64,000 bases of DNA, taken from Ancistrus triradiatus (Eukaryota; Chordata; Actinopteri; Siluriformes; Loricariidae). Positions 12,055-24,517 of this stretch are shown here, piece by piece. The stretch lies in assembly GCA_025084515.1 (NCBI GenBank), contig JAJAGP010001497.1, forward strand, positions 62,001 through 126,000. Reading direction: 5' to 3'. The translations under genes and the position numbers were made by a program. The notes under the pieces are model-generated. The model was not told the DNA's origin, searched no databases, and saw nothing but the letters and a program-made list of their open reading frames with translations. Numbering within the stretch: the stretch's first letter is position 1; each line of letters starts with the position of its first letter.

Positions 12055-13296
12055 AGTTCCAGAGCCCCCTACCACTTCTGTACCAGATTGTGGTAACCGT
12101 GGTGGGTAGGTGAGGTTGCTGATGCTGCAGCCACTTCATGGATTAATCCATGAAGAGCACTTCTGCAATGTGCCAGATGCCTTCGATTGTGAGCATTTGC
12201 CCACTCGAGTCGGTTACAACGACGAACTGCAGTCAGGTGGAGACCCTGATGAGGATGACAAGCATGCAGACGAGCTTCCCTGAGACGGTTTCTGACAGGT
12301 TGTGCAGAAATTCTTTGGTTATGCAAACCGATTTTTGCTGTAGCTGTCTGGGCGGCTGGTCTCAGACGATCTTGGAGGTGAAGATGCTAGATGGGGAGGT
12401 CCTGGGCTGGTGTGGTTACATGTGGTCTGCGGTTATGAGGCCGGTTGGATGTACTGGATGTACCTTTGGAGATGGCTCATGGTAGAGAAATGAACATTCA
12501 ATTCACGGGCAGCAGCTCTGCAAGCCGAGCACGAAGCTGCTGTTCATCGCGATTGGCTTGAGTACAGATCCAAAACTCCAGCTGCCTCCAAGCACGGCTG
12601 AGTCTTCAGTCACGCCGGCTGTAGGATGAGGAGGCACATTCAGGGAGAGTGAGGCTGAACTCAGAGTGGTGTTTATTAAGGAAAGAAACAGACACAGTAG
12701 TGGAACTTACAAACGCGAATATGGATCGGAATATAGTGATGGTGATACACGAACGGAAGACAGAACAAAGATGGAAGTGGCGAGACATGGTAGGTAGAGC
12801 GATAACAGGCTTGGATAGGGAGGATAGGATGACTGGATGATGGCTTAGAACAAGAAGGTAGAGAGACTAGGATGATTAGAGGAAAGAACAAGATCTAGAG
12901 AGATCGGGGTGGCTAGGAATAGAAATAGGTACGGTTTGAGATAGAGTGAGAGGGCTTGTGACGCGGTAAGGACCACGAGACTCAGCGACGAGTCTGTGGA
13001 GATGAGAGGTATATATAGTGAGGAGGAAAGTTCTAGAAGAGAAGGTGCAAGAACACGGTGGAAGGTGGTAGAAGAGGGGCGTGGTGAGCAGGTGCGCGAG
13101 TGAGGTGTGACAATCTCGGCAAAGGAAAGTGCTCACTAACTCAGATTTAGACAAAGTTGAGAAAAATATTTGAGAGAAAAAGACATTTTTCTGTACATTG
13201 GCAAAAGTCTTTATAGATATTTAAAGATATTTGAGTTCAGCTCATGAAAAATGGGAGCAAAAATAAGTGAGGCGTTTATATTTTTGTTCAGTATAT
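12055..13296 (-). mobile_element. Tc1-like DNA transposon remnant, interrupted by a solo LTR
   Basis: On the minus strand, 12069-12326 encodes a Tc1 transposase segment (RISAQPVRNRLREARLHAC and EWANAH). The outer end at 13113-13296 holds the Tc1 non-coding end with atatttttgttcagtata at 13275-13293. A 493-bp LTR-like insert (12620-13112) separates the two parts. The reading frame is broken and the downstream transposase half is missing. Confidence 0.65.
12620..13112 (-). mobile_element. Probable solo LTR inside the Tc1 remnant
   Basis: On the minus strand the insert begins TGTCACACC and ends CCTACA (TG...CA). It has a TATATATA box near 13010-13016 and an AATAAA near 12674-12679, the order expected for an LTR. 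Sequences on both sides join up as Tc1 transposon sequence. I do not see a clean target-site duplication (ccggc on one side, atctc on the other), which lowers confidence. Confidence 0.5.
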
Positions 13297-13364
13297 TACG
13301 GTACAGCTTATAAAGGGGCGGAGTCACATCTTGCAGCTCTTTAAAGGACATTATGGAACATTAC
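13292..13364. repeat. Conserved intronic block of the receptor array (copy 2)
   Basis: The block tatattacggtacagcttataaaggggcggagtcac matches the copies at 4061 and 42236 closely, with a few substitutions. It marks host sequence of the G6 unit between transposon insertions. It continues as unassigned host-like sequence to about 13586, with a short stretch (13418-13460) also found at 10697-10740. Confidence 0.5.
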
Positions 13365-13586
13365 AAAATCAACATACAAAGCAGCAAGGAATAAAATAAC
13401 AGGGATTAATGTTTAATATGTGTTTTGTGTTGTTCCTGCTACAGGTTGAATCCATGTTTACACTGTACTAACATAGATTATCCAGCATGGAGTCTATCAG
13501 CTGTTTGCTTTCTGGGGTGAGTTTTGTAGAGCGATGTTATTCCATTGCACAATGAACAGTTTTTTTAAATTATTAAATAAAATCAT

Positions 13587-13820
13587 GGGCGGCATGGTGG
13601 TGCAGTGGTTAGCACCGTTGCCTCCAGTTCCGATATCCCTGGTTCAAACCCGACTCAGGCTCCGCCTTTGTGGAGTTTGTATGTTCTCCCTGTGTTTGTG
13701 TGGGTTTTCTCTGGGCCCTCCAGTTTCCTCCCACATTCCCAAGACGTGTGTTTGGTTAATTGGTGTTTCCAAAGTGTCCCTTAGAGTGTGAGTGTATGTG
13801 CCCTACGATGGATTGGTACT
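13587..13820 (+). mobile_element. tRNA-headed SINE
   Basis: It starts gggcggcatggtggtgcagtggttagc, has the B-box-like ggttcaaacccgac, and continues with the standard fish SINE body (tttgtggagtttgtatgttctccc, then ggttaattggtg). The 3' part, ending ctacgatggattgg, is shared with the SINE at 3687. It is inserted in the intron-1 region of unit G6. Confidence 0.7.
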
Positions 13821-13822
13821 CT

Positions 13823-14130
13823 TTTTATTAAACCTCCCTGTACATGTGGATGTTTAATTATTCACAATACAGATCACCTTCATTTTCTCCTGCTGCTTTA
13901 AGAGCATTAATGACGATGCACTTGGAGGAAGAGCTAACTTCCCCCTCTGGTACTCATGAGCTCACACACACCCAAAACCCTAAGATGTTTAAATCTCACC
14001 ATGTTCTCATTTATTAATCTAAATATATAAAGTATGAATGAACATCTGGAGCAAATGATGAGTTTCTCTAAAACAGATTGTGGTGCAGCATCAGGACAAA
14101 CTGGATCTTGTGGAAGAAGAGAAAAACAGG
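13823..14130 (-). pseudogene. Intron-1 fragment of receptor unit G6 (leader side lost)
   Basis: This stretch aligns by eye with the leader-to-Ig1 intron of G4 (40440-40740): ttattaaacctccctgtacatg, ctcctgctgctttaagagc, and cagattgtggtgcagcatcagg. It breaks off at about 14130, just where the leader exon should begin; the expected ctgacctgcagtaagatgaagg is absent. G6 therefore has no recognisable signal-peptide exon in this window. Confidence 0.55.
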
Positions 14131-14163
14131 TTACTGGCTGTTAGAAGACCACTGGTAATAGTA

Positions 14164-14436
14164 CAGTCAGGAGGTGCAAAATTATTCGGCCCCCTTGTGT
14201 TAATACTTTGTAGCGCCACCTTTTGCTGCGATTACAGCTGCAAGTCGCTTGGGGTATGTCTCTATCAGTTTTGCACATCGAGAGACTGAAATTTTTGCCC
14301 ATTCTTCCTTGCAAAACAGCTCGAGCTCAGTGAGGTTGGATGGAGAGCGTTTGTGAACAGCAGTTTTCATCTCTTTCCACAGATTCTCGATTGGATTCAG
14401 GTCTGGACTTTGACTTGGCCTTTGACTTTGACTTTG
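14164..14436 (-). mobile_element. Tc1-like transposon 3' end (transposase C-terminus)
   Basis: The minus strand encodes the well-conserved end of Tc1 transposases: SPDLNPIENLWKEMK, then SPSNLTELELFCKEEW and KRLAAVIAAKGGATKY before the stop. SPDLNPIEN carries the last catalytic acidic residue (E) of the DDE/D triad region. The outer end is the terminal repeat cagtcaggaggtgcaaaatta at 14164. The rest of the element is absent; an (AAT)n tract adjoins at 14447-14490. Confidence 0.8.
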
Positions 14437-14446
14437 ACTTTGATTA

Positions 14447-14447
14447 A

Positions 14448-14492
<45 letters not shown>

Positions 14493-14754
14493 CAACAATG
14501 CCACAACAAAACAAAATATAAATTCTGTTTTAAAGCTAAAAGGAAACAAAGCTAATTAAGACATAGGAATATATCATTCATTTACTCTCATCCGCTCACT
14601 TAGATTATCACCCTTTTTGTTTCTACTGAAACTCTCACTGATGCTATTCCTATTGTAAAATATATGTGTGTGTGCGTGTGTGTGTGTGTGTGTGTAATAT
14701 AGCATTTAGTAAACAAACAGGAAGAGCTTTTTATAAACTTTTATATATGGTGTC

Positions 14755-14804
<50 letters not shown>

Positions 14805-14822
14805 TGTGTGTCTGTGTGTGTG
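14447..14822 (-). other. 3' UTR of G5 with (AAT)n and (GT)n microsatellites
   Basis: This follows the G5 stop codon on the minus strand. The non-repeat part (about 14497-14660) is shared with the 3' side of G2 (46410-46600), including cacaacaaaacaaaatata and actctcatc..gctcactta. (AAT)n lies at 14447-14490 and (GT)n at 14664-14695 and 14757-14822. I do not see a clear AATAAA on the minus strand here. Confidence 0.5.
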
Positions 14823-14936
14823 TTAATTCAGTTTGATGCTGGCGTATTCTGTCGTCTCTCCAGATTCCATCAGCGTGTTTGCAGGTCTGGTTTTGTTCCC
14901 GTGGACTACAGTAGAGTACGTCACCTCATCCTGCAG
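14823..14936 (-). CDS. G5 exon 7: cytoplasmic tail with ITIM and ITSM-like motif
   Basis: The exon starts after a CTATAG acceptor in phase 0; a second possible acceptor six bases inside is also in phase. It encodes 37 residues. LQDEVTYSTVV holds an ITIM (V-x-Y-x-x-V), and the end GETTEYASIKLN holds T-x-Y-x-x-I, which fits an ITSM. The stop codon is at 14823-14825. The copy in G2 (46638-46751) differs at only three residues and keeps both tyrosines, indicating selection or recent duplication. Confidence 0.8.
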   Translation of the reverse strand: MQDEVTYSTVVHGNKTRPANTLMESGETTEYASIKLN

Positions 14937-14996
14937 CTATAGGAGAGTAAAATCAGTTATTTCCCCCCCACACACACAGACACACACACACTCACA

Positions 14997-15032
<36 letters not shown>

Positions 15033-18000
15033 TAAGATAAGATAACATAAGATAAGATACAACTTGATTCCTTTGGGAGTTTTCCCTCAGGGAAATTAAA
15101 TTTCCAGGAGCATCAATTTGAATGTACACAAAGAAAGAAAGTAAGAGAAAGAAAGGAAAAGTATAAATTATAAATTGCACAATGATAAAATAAAAATACA
15201 AAAATAAAAAAATAAAAATATTGCACACATGTTTTGTGTTGTGCTATGGTCAGGCTACAACTTCTACTATTCCTTCCTCAAGTCAAGTCAAGTCAGATTT
15301 ATTTATATAGCGCTTTTTACAATGGAGCATTGTCTCAAAGCAACTTTACAAGTTTAGATTATCTCCTAATAACTACGTCCAATCCCAAATTGAGCAAGCC
15401 TAGGGCGACAGTGGCAAGGAAAAACTCCCTAGTTCTAGGAAGAAACCTTGGGAGGACCAAGACTCAAAAAGGGACCCAACCTCCTTGGGCGGTGTAGATG
15501 TTAAATCTAAGAGCGAACTAAAGTCATGGAGTCAAAGTTCGAATAAAATGTGAAGTATGCACAGTGGAGCTCCCATCAGATGAACATCATGTGTGGGGCC
15601 GGAACTGCCGGAACACAGCTCGGAGAGAAAACAGAAAAATGTAATTAGTTTATTGATTAGAGCAACAGTGTTTATTAACAATCACTGATGCCAAGTGTAG
15701 CATGAGACCCCGGCAGCATTAGCTATAGCAGCATAGCTAGAAAGCTAGAAAGAGGAGAAACTGGAAGAAGGAAACACAGCCAAGAGGGATCACATGAGAC
15801 ATTGGCAACCCCCACGAGCGGCAGAAGACAGCAACCCAACGTCTCTGATCACCATAAGACTCTTTGACTATGAACCCCCCAGCTCTGCCCTTATTCTAAG
15901 GCAAGGATGCATGAGTCAAGATCACGAGGACCGAAGCCTAGTTCAGCCAGACCGCCCCACCGACACTCCCGGCAAGCGAACAAGGCAGGCAGGCCAGACA
16001 TGAACTCCAGACTCCGGCCTCAGCAACCCAAGTCATGCAACCTGGTCTAAATCTAGTCAAAAAGCCTGCGTAAATAAGTATGTCTTTAGCCTAGACTTAA
16101 AACTTTGGAGGGTGTCTGAATCTCGAACGAAAGTGGGAAGTTTTATTCCATAGTTGGGGGGCCATGTATGAGAAAGCCTTTCCCCCTGCTGTGACTTTTT
16201 AATTCTAGGAACTAAAAGAAGTCCTGCACCCTGCGAACGAAGTAGACGAGTTGGATTGTAAAACTCTAAGAGGTCACTCAGATAATGTGGGGCCAGGCCA
16301 TGTAGAGCTTTATAAGTTATAAGAAGTATTTTGTAAATCAATGCGGAATTTGACTGGTAACCAGTGCAGTGATGATAGAACAGGAGTGATATGATCAAAT
16401 TTTCTAGTTCGAGTTAGCACTCGGGCAGCTGCATTCTGAACTAACTGAAGTTTATTTATAGATTTACTAGAGCATCCAGTAAGTAAGGCATTACAGTAAT
16501 CCAACCTTGAGGTTATAAACGCATGAACAAGTTTTTCCGCATCATTAAAAGAGAGGATATTTCTAAGTTTAGCGATATTACGTAATTGAAAGAAAGCAAT
16601 TCGAGTGATGCTGCTAATGTGCGCATCAAAGGAGAGATCTGAATCAAATGTGACCCCTAAGTTTTTTTACAGATGGACGAGGCGGCAATACTGGACAGCC
16701 ATCTAGATTTAGGATAGATGTAGCTAACCTGTCTCTCACAGCCTTGGGTCCCACTAATAGAACCTCAGTTTTTATCTGAGTTAAGTAAGAGAAAATTAAA
16801 TAACATCCAATCTTATTTTTTCCTTTACACAGTCCTCGATTTTGTTGATTGTAAGGCTGTCATTAGTTTTGGCTGATATGTACAGCTGTGTATCATCTGC
16901 ATAGCAGTGGAAATTAATGCCATGTTTACGAATAACTGAGCCTAGTGGCAAAAAAAAATGGCATGTACAGAGAGAATAAAAGCAGGCCAAGCACTGACCC
17001 CTGAGGCACGCCATACTTCACTTTTGAGAGCTTAGATCTTAGATTATTTATATGAACAAACTGGTACCGGTCAGTTAAGTAGGATTTTAAAACCAAGAAA
17101 GTGCTGATCCCTTAATACCTACAGTATTTTCTAGTCTGTTTAGTAAAACATCATGATCTATAGTGTCAATGCCTGCACTTAAATCTAACAGAACAAGAAA
17201 AGAAACACATCCCTTATCTGAGGACATTAACAAGTCATTTAGTACCCTAAGTAATGCTGTTTCAGTACTATGATGGGGCCTGAAAGCCAGACTGAAATGT
17301 TTCCATAATAAATTTCATTCCTTTGGAGGTGACTACAGAGCTGCTGATAGACGGCTTTTTTCTAAGATTTTGGACAGAAACGGTAGTAGATTTGAAATTG
17401 GTCTATAATTAGATATCACACAAGGGTCAAGATTGGCTTTTTTAAATCAGTGGTTTGATAAACAGCAGACTTAAGGATTTGGGCACATAAACCTAAGGTA
17501 AGGGATGAATTTAAAATAACTAACACTAGCTCTATATAACACTAGGTAATACTTGTTTGAGTAGACGTGTAGGAATTGGATCTAACAAACATGTTGATGA
17601 CTTAGACGAGCTGATCAGTGCGGATAGTTCAGTATTAGTAATCGGGGTTAAAAGATTCTAATCTTGATTTACGGCTAATTGAACAGATGTCTTCACTAGT
17701 GCTGCATCTGGAAGGTTGCTTAACAGTTTTGGTGATGTGATGAGCATTGAGTTTTATGCCTAATGTTTTCTATCTTATCATTAAAGAAAGTCATGAAATC
17801 ATTACTGTTAAAATTACACAGAATGGGAGAGTCACTTTCTGTGGGGTTTTTTGTTAATTTGGATACTGTATTAAAGAGAAATCTTGGATTATTCTTATTT
17901 TTCTTTATGATTTGAAGAGAAGTATGCAGCTTTAGCTTTAGTGAGGGCATGCTTATACTCTGCCATGCTGTCCCTCCAAGCAATCTTAAACACCTCCAAT

Positions 18001-21000
18001 TTACTATGTCTCCCACTTGCGCTCTAAATGCCGTGTTCTTTGCTTTAAGGTACGGGTGTGGTCATTATACCATGGTGCTAGCCTTTTTTCCCCTAATACG
18101 TTTGACCCTAGCAGGGGCAGTCGTGTCCAGGGTTGAGCGAAGCACACATTCTAATGCTCATTTACACCCTCAAGAAGATTTATCTCCGTAGGTGTATTAA
18201 ATTTTTAAGTCTGGTAGGTTTTTAATAAACGCAGCTGGAGTAGCAGATGTGATAGTGCGCTTGGTGTGATAACGAGGCAGAAGGATTTATTTATTAGAGA
18301 TAGCTCAAATACTAAAAGATAGTGATCTGAAATCGAATCACTTTGCGGGAAAAACATCAAGGTTATCTATATTGATACCAATGTTAATATTAGATCTAAA
18401 GTATGATTACAGCGGTGGGTTGGTCCCATCACATTCTGAGTGATACCCATGGATTTTAAGATGGACTCGAAAGCAATTTTAAGTGGATCCTGCTCATTGT
18501 CAAAGTGAATATTGAAATCACCTACAATTAAAAGCCTTATCTGTTGACAGTAGTAAGCAAGAAAGAAAGTTAGCAAATTCCTGAAGGAATTCTGAATAGG
18601 GACCAGGCGGGCGGTAAATAGTGATAAGCTGAAAAGAGTGTGGTTTTTGCGATTCCATAACGATGGATCAGTCACATTAAGAATCAGTATTTCAAAAGAA
18701 TTAGCCTTGTAATGGGATTTAGCTGTAACACCTAACTCTTTGTCAAAAATTGTGGGCTATGCCTCCCCCCCGACCATTAGGACGAGGGCGACTAGCATGA
18801 CTGTATCCAGGAGGTGAGGCTTCATTTAAGGCTAAATATTCATCAGGTCTAATCCAAGTCTCAGTGAGACAGAGAGCGTGTAAGCGTTTATCAGTGATCA
18901 TTTCAATTTACAATCACTGCTTTGTTTGTAAGTGATCTAATGTTAAATAGTCCTAGCTTTAGTCTAATGTTTGTTATTTTTCTTTTGCAGCTTTCTGTGT
19001 TTATACTAATGAGGTTATTAAAACAGACTTTTTGAAGTGGTGCGTTTACGTTTAGGGCAGATGCGGGTAACAGACACAGTTTCAATAATGTGGGTTCTGG
19101 GTGACGGTGCATGGCTACCAGCAGACAGTTGGTTAAGCCGGTCTGTCTGCTGCCTGACCCCTGCTCTGGATAGTCAGCCCCTAACCAATCGGGCCTATAA
19201 GAACTATGGGCAATGTTGCAGGATATGAGAGCAGCACCTCCCGAGTGGGATGGACACCGTCCCATCCTAAAAGGCCAGGCTTACCCTCAAAAGGCTGTCC
19301 AGTTGTCTATAAAGCCCACGTTGTCTTCAGAGCACCACTTGGACAGCCAGCAGTTCAGCGACCATAACCTGCTGTAGGCTTGGTCACCTCGCCGCATTGG
19401 GATGGGGCCAGAGCAGACTACACAGCATCGGACATCGCCTTCGCCACGCTAACCACCTCTACAAAATTAGCCTTAGTAACCTCTGACTGACGAAGGCGTA
19501 TATCATTAGCCCCTACGTGAATAACTATCCTAGAGAATCTGCGGCTCTCGAGTTCACTAAGACTCATTACAATGTACAATACTTCCCTATCCTCTGTCCT
19601 CCTGTTACACACCTCCTTCCCCCCAAGGAGGAGTTGTACAGTCTGATGGCATGAGGGACAAAGGAGTTTTTCAGTCTGTTGGTTCTGCACTTTTCATGTT
19701 TAGCTTTTGGATTTATTTTCGAGTACAGCACATCAGTATGCTCTATTCTTATTTTATTTTTTTTTCTTTTGTGAGGGACAGTGGATGGACTGGGCCCACC
19801 AAGGGTGTCAGTTCACATAGCGCTGGAAAGCATGAGGTAACCTATCGCCAGGGAAGTAGATTTTGCGTAGGGAAAGCTTAATTGCTTTTATTTTCCATCT
19901 CCTCTGGGGTCAGCTGCTTCTCCCTCTCACTTCCTGACTCTGCGTGCCGTTCTGCGCCTGCGCACCCGACGCAGGCTTTCCTCAACGCTTGGCACGCGTT
20001 GTGAAAGCGTTAGGCTCACGCCCCCCTGCTTCTTCTCTGGGCTGGCGCGTGCGGGGGATTCCCCCCTCCTTCCTCTCCCTTGTTCTCTGCAGCGCGGCTC
20101 TGGGCCTCTGAGTGCAATCAGAGAATTCAGTGATCGTTGCCTTCCAGTCAGAAGCTCAGTTTTTCTTTGTAATTTATTTATTTGTATTTCATTAATTATT
20201 GGTTTATTTCTTTTGTTTATTTCAGTTCATTAAACCATCTGGAGCTAACTGCATTTGGGTCCCTACCCTGCTTTTTCAGTTTTCACGGTTCGTCATTTTG
20301 TTTTTTGATGGCGAACCGTAACAGAATGGTGCAACCATACAGGGGACCCAGCGTTAGCTCCCGGACCTCCAATTTGGAGGTTCCCAGTCGCCGCGGTAGG
20401 CAGGTTTGTTTACCCGGGTCTCAGATGGCTTTTGGGGGGGCATCTCTATGCCTACGGCTGAGTCACAGACCCTTTTTTCCATCTGGACCCTCCCAAATTG
20501 CCCAGCCCTCGCTGCCGTAACTGTCGGCGTCCATCTGGGGTCCAGGTGTTTCTGGATGTACCAGCTGTCTACTGGGACCCCCAGCCAGGGCAATAAATTC
20601 AGCCACTCATTCCTGTCCCGGAACCAACCAGCATTTTTAACATTCAAGGTTCCTGGGGGCTTCAGGAATAAGTGGCTGAATTTATTGCCCTGGGTGAGGT
20701 AAGCGGCTTACATGAGCAAGCCCTCATTGAGCCATTTAGATTGGGCTTCAATGAGGATGTGGACATCGAGCTGTGCTTCCTCCCACCCGCCTCTTCCCTT
20801 GACCAGCTGTTCGAGCTGGCCAGGTTGGCCCACCTTGAACAGCATGCGAGGAAGAGGACGGGCCTCGTTTGCAACAGCTCGAGTCCACCCGGTCTCATGC
20901 CTGGGCATTTAGTGCCACCAAGCCCCATACTAGAGCTCACCGTGCTTGTAAGCCCCGCATCTGAGCGATTAAGCTCCATGTCGGGGTATTTAGCACTGCC

Positions 21001-21810
21001 TAGCAACATTCAAGAGCATGCCATGCTTGTAAGCTCTGAAATTGAGCATTTAGCGCCCCCTAGCTTTGAACCTGGGCTCACCACGCTCGTAAGCTCTGCA
21101 CCTGGGCAGTTTGACCCTGTGCCTGAGCATTTAGCACCCCCTAGCTCTGTACCTGGGCTCTCCGCACCCGTAAGCCCCGTTCGAGAGCACGCCGCACTCG
21201 TGAGCTCTGAAATTGGGCATTTAGCACCCCCTAGCTCTGAACTTGGGCTCCCTGTACATGTAAGCTCCGCACCTGGGCAGTTTGACCCCGTGCCTGAGCC
21301 TTTAGCACCCCCTAGCTCTGTACCTGGGTCCGCCGCGCCTGTAAGCCCTGCATCTGAGCAAATAAGCTCCATGCCTGGGTACTTAGCGTTGCCTGGCCCC
21401 GTACGAAAGCTTGCCGCGCTCGTAAGCCCTGCATCTGAGCGCTTAAGCTCCATGCCTGGGTATTTGGCACCGCTTAGCCCTGTTTGAGAGCTCGTTGTGC
21501 TCCTAAGCGCTGAAGCTAAGCACTTGGTGCCCCCTAGCTCTGAACCTGGGCTCACTGCGCTTGTAAGCTCTGCACCTGGGCAGTTTGACCTCGTGCCTGA
21601 GCATTTACCACCCCCTAGCTCTGTAACTGGGCTCGCCGTGCCCATTGGCCATTATTTATTTTGTTTATTTCAGTTCATTAAAACCATCTGGAGCTAACTG
21701 CATTTGGGTCCCTAGCCTGCTTTTTCAGTTTTCATGGTTAGCCATTTTGTTTTTTGATGGTGAACCGTAACATCTGTAGGGAAAAAGAAATATTAAACTT
21801 ACACATGATT

Positions 21811-21855
<45 letters not shown>

Positions 21856-22283
21856 CACACACTACTAACCCTAATACTAATACTAATACTAAGTGGGATC
21901 ACAGGTGGTGTTGGTGTTTAAATCCTAACTATAGCATTTAGCAAACAGACAGGAGGAGCTTCTATAGACCCCCGTCATCTGTACTGCTGCTGTTCTGATC
22001 TTACACTAAACATGGGAACTCACCTGTGCCTCCTGCTGTCTGTTCTGTCCTGTTTGTCCCTCTCTGCTTCCTGTCCGTCCTTGTCTCTGTCCTGTAGAAT
22101 GAAATCAGACAGACGTTGTGTTCCAATCTCACAGCATTTCCCTATGTAGGCAGCATTTTTAGGGAACAGAGATAAAGCCTGTCCTATTCTAAAGGCAGCT
22201 TCCCTCTGGGGGGAATTATTCTGGATGGATCTGCAGGGGGCGACATTCCTCCCTCTAAAAACCATCGATCCGGGGCAGTTAGG

Positions 22284-22355
<72 letters not shown>

Positions 22356-24439
22356 AGTCAGTACCTCTGTATCTCCAGCAGATGAACACAATGAGTCCCA
22401 GCAGCAGCAGCAGACCCCCGACAGCAGCACTGATGATGATGATGCTGGGTTTTTCAGACCCGGCTGGATCTGTGTGTGAGAGAGGAGCAGTCAGAGGGTT
22501 ACATGCAGATAGAAGTGTGTGTTTGTTACACTATTATTATATATTACACTACGGATTATAAAGGGGCCGAGTCACATCCTGGAAACACAACAGCTCCATC
22601 TATAGATTTAGAATGGAATGGTTACTGAATTGAGCAGACATAGCTGCATGGGGTTCTCCATTGGTCCTCAGGCTGGATGTGGAAGGTCTAGTTGGGTCTA
22701 GTGTTTAGTTTGTGTGTAATGTACAGGGTACCTGGGGTAGGTATTTCCTTGACCGCTGGGGTGGGTGTTGGAGGTTTGGGTGGGGCCTCTGTAAGAAGAA
22801 AAAATTGTCTGATGAACTAAAAATAATTCGATTCCATAATAGCTCCATGACCAGGTTCCAGTATGATCTGTACAGACAGAGCTGCTGCAATGGAATCTGA
22901 TCTGTTTTACTTACTGCTTTCCTACATTACCCACAATGCAGTTCAGCTGTACTCTGATAGCTCACTAACCAGCAGAACTGACCACTCCCCCTAATACACC
23001 TCAGCTGTGTGGTAGAGTTACATTCAATATCTTTGGAATAAGAATGTTGTTATGTTTGAGGGGTCAGTTAGAACCACTACACAGAAACACAAGCCAGGCA
23101 GAGATACGTTGCTTAAGAAGAGACTTATTGAAGGCAAACAATGATCCGGTAAGGATTATGGACTGAGGAGTGCTGGCATCACACAGAGACCATGATGGCT
23201 GATTGTTTTAAATATTCCCCTTGGCAGTCTGCTTTTCTGCCACAAGATGGAGACAAAATACTGACAGACACACATGGAGGGCCACAGGAGCTAGCCCTAA
23301 TAAATGTCTATTAAAATCATATTTTACCTTTAACAGAGAGTTTCATCATTTTGTACACAGGATTAACAGAGCACGTGTAATAATCATCATCATCTCTCCT
23401 TAGGTCTGATATGATTAGAGAGAAATTTCCTGGAGGTTGATCTTTAATCAGTTGAACTCTGTTCCTGTAGAGGTTTGTCTGGTCTTCTGGGTAAATTTCC
23501 TTATGACCTTTTGTCCATCTGAGGTTCTTTGGTTTGGCCTGTAGATCAGTGCAGGAGCAGGGCAGAACCACAGACTGTCCCACGTATCCCATAATAACTT
23601 TATCCTGATCATTCAGTTCACTACAACCTGCAACTGAACAAACACCAACATATTGCATTGCTGTTACACTCACTGTACAACCAGGTCCATTCATAGAGCA
23701 GAACTGTCATCTAATAGAAACACAAATCCAGAACTCTCTATCATTGGTTATTTCATTACACAGATTTTATTTCTGTTATAGTTATATTACATTTTCCTTA
23801 AATTTAACTAGAAAATGTGGGTGTAATGTAAATGTAAGTTCTTTCAGCTTAGTCTTTGTTATGGGAAAATATTTGTAATAAGAATGTGGATTAAAATCAT
23901 ATTTTACCTTTAACATGGACTCTGATGTCTCTGTACACATCATGTTTAGCAGAGCACCTGTAATCTCCTTCTTCCTCTTCAGTCAGATCAGATATGATTA
24001 GTGAAAGATTTCCTGGAGATTGATCTTTAACTAGCTGAAATCTGTTTCTGTACGGCTCAGTATGAGGTCGTATCTCTCTCCAGCTGGAATTAAGGTTTTT
24101 CCACCAGGTAACTCCCTCAGGTTTGGTATGTAGATCAGTACAGTAACAGGGCAGCAGTACTGAACTTCCTGTGGATGCAGTGATGGTTTGTACCTCCTGG
24201 TTACCTTGCAGTTTGCAGGCTAAAGAAACACCAGGTAATGTTCTTCATTATTAAACCTCCCTGTACATGTGGATGTTTGATTTCTCACAATACAGATCAT
24301 TTTCATTTTCTCCTGCTGCTTTAAGAGCATTTTTATAATAAACACAGTTTCCTAAATGAGGGCTGAGAGCACAGTGCAAGCTGTAACCACGTGACTTTAC
24401 TGCACAGGACATCTAACCACACACACGCATGCACGCACG

Positions 24440-24517
<78 letters not shown>

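Noticed and set aside
12649..13154. Short frames on both strands in 12.6-13.15 kb
   Set aside because: They lie within the probable solo LTR and have no recognisable domain.
20672..21487. A host gene with a mucin-like repeat
   Set aside because: It lies between LTR-like ends, begins with a gag-like segment and has a sister element at 31.8-39.0 kb, so it is counted as retroelement.
22020..22430. 136-codon minus-strand frame covering exon 6 and the GT repeat
   Set aside because: It runs through a splice donor and a microsatellite. Only 22024-22091 is exon, and it is read in a different phase when spliced.
23328..24219. NITR or rearranging antigen receptor V segments
   Set aside because: No J-like motif at the exon ends and no recombination signal (CACAGTG with ACAAAAACC) next to the V exons; each exon ends with an ordinary splice donor.
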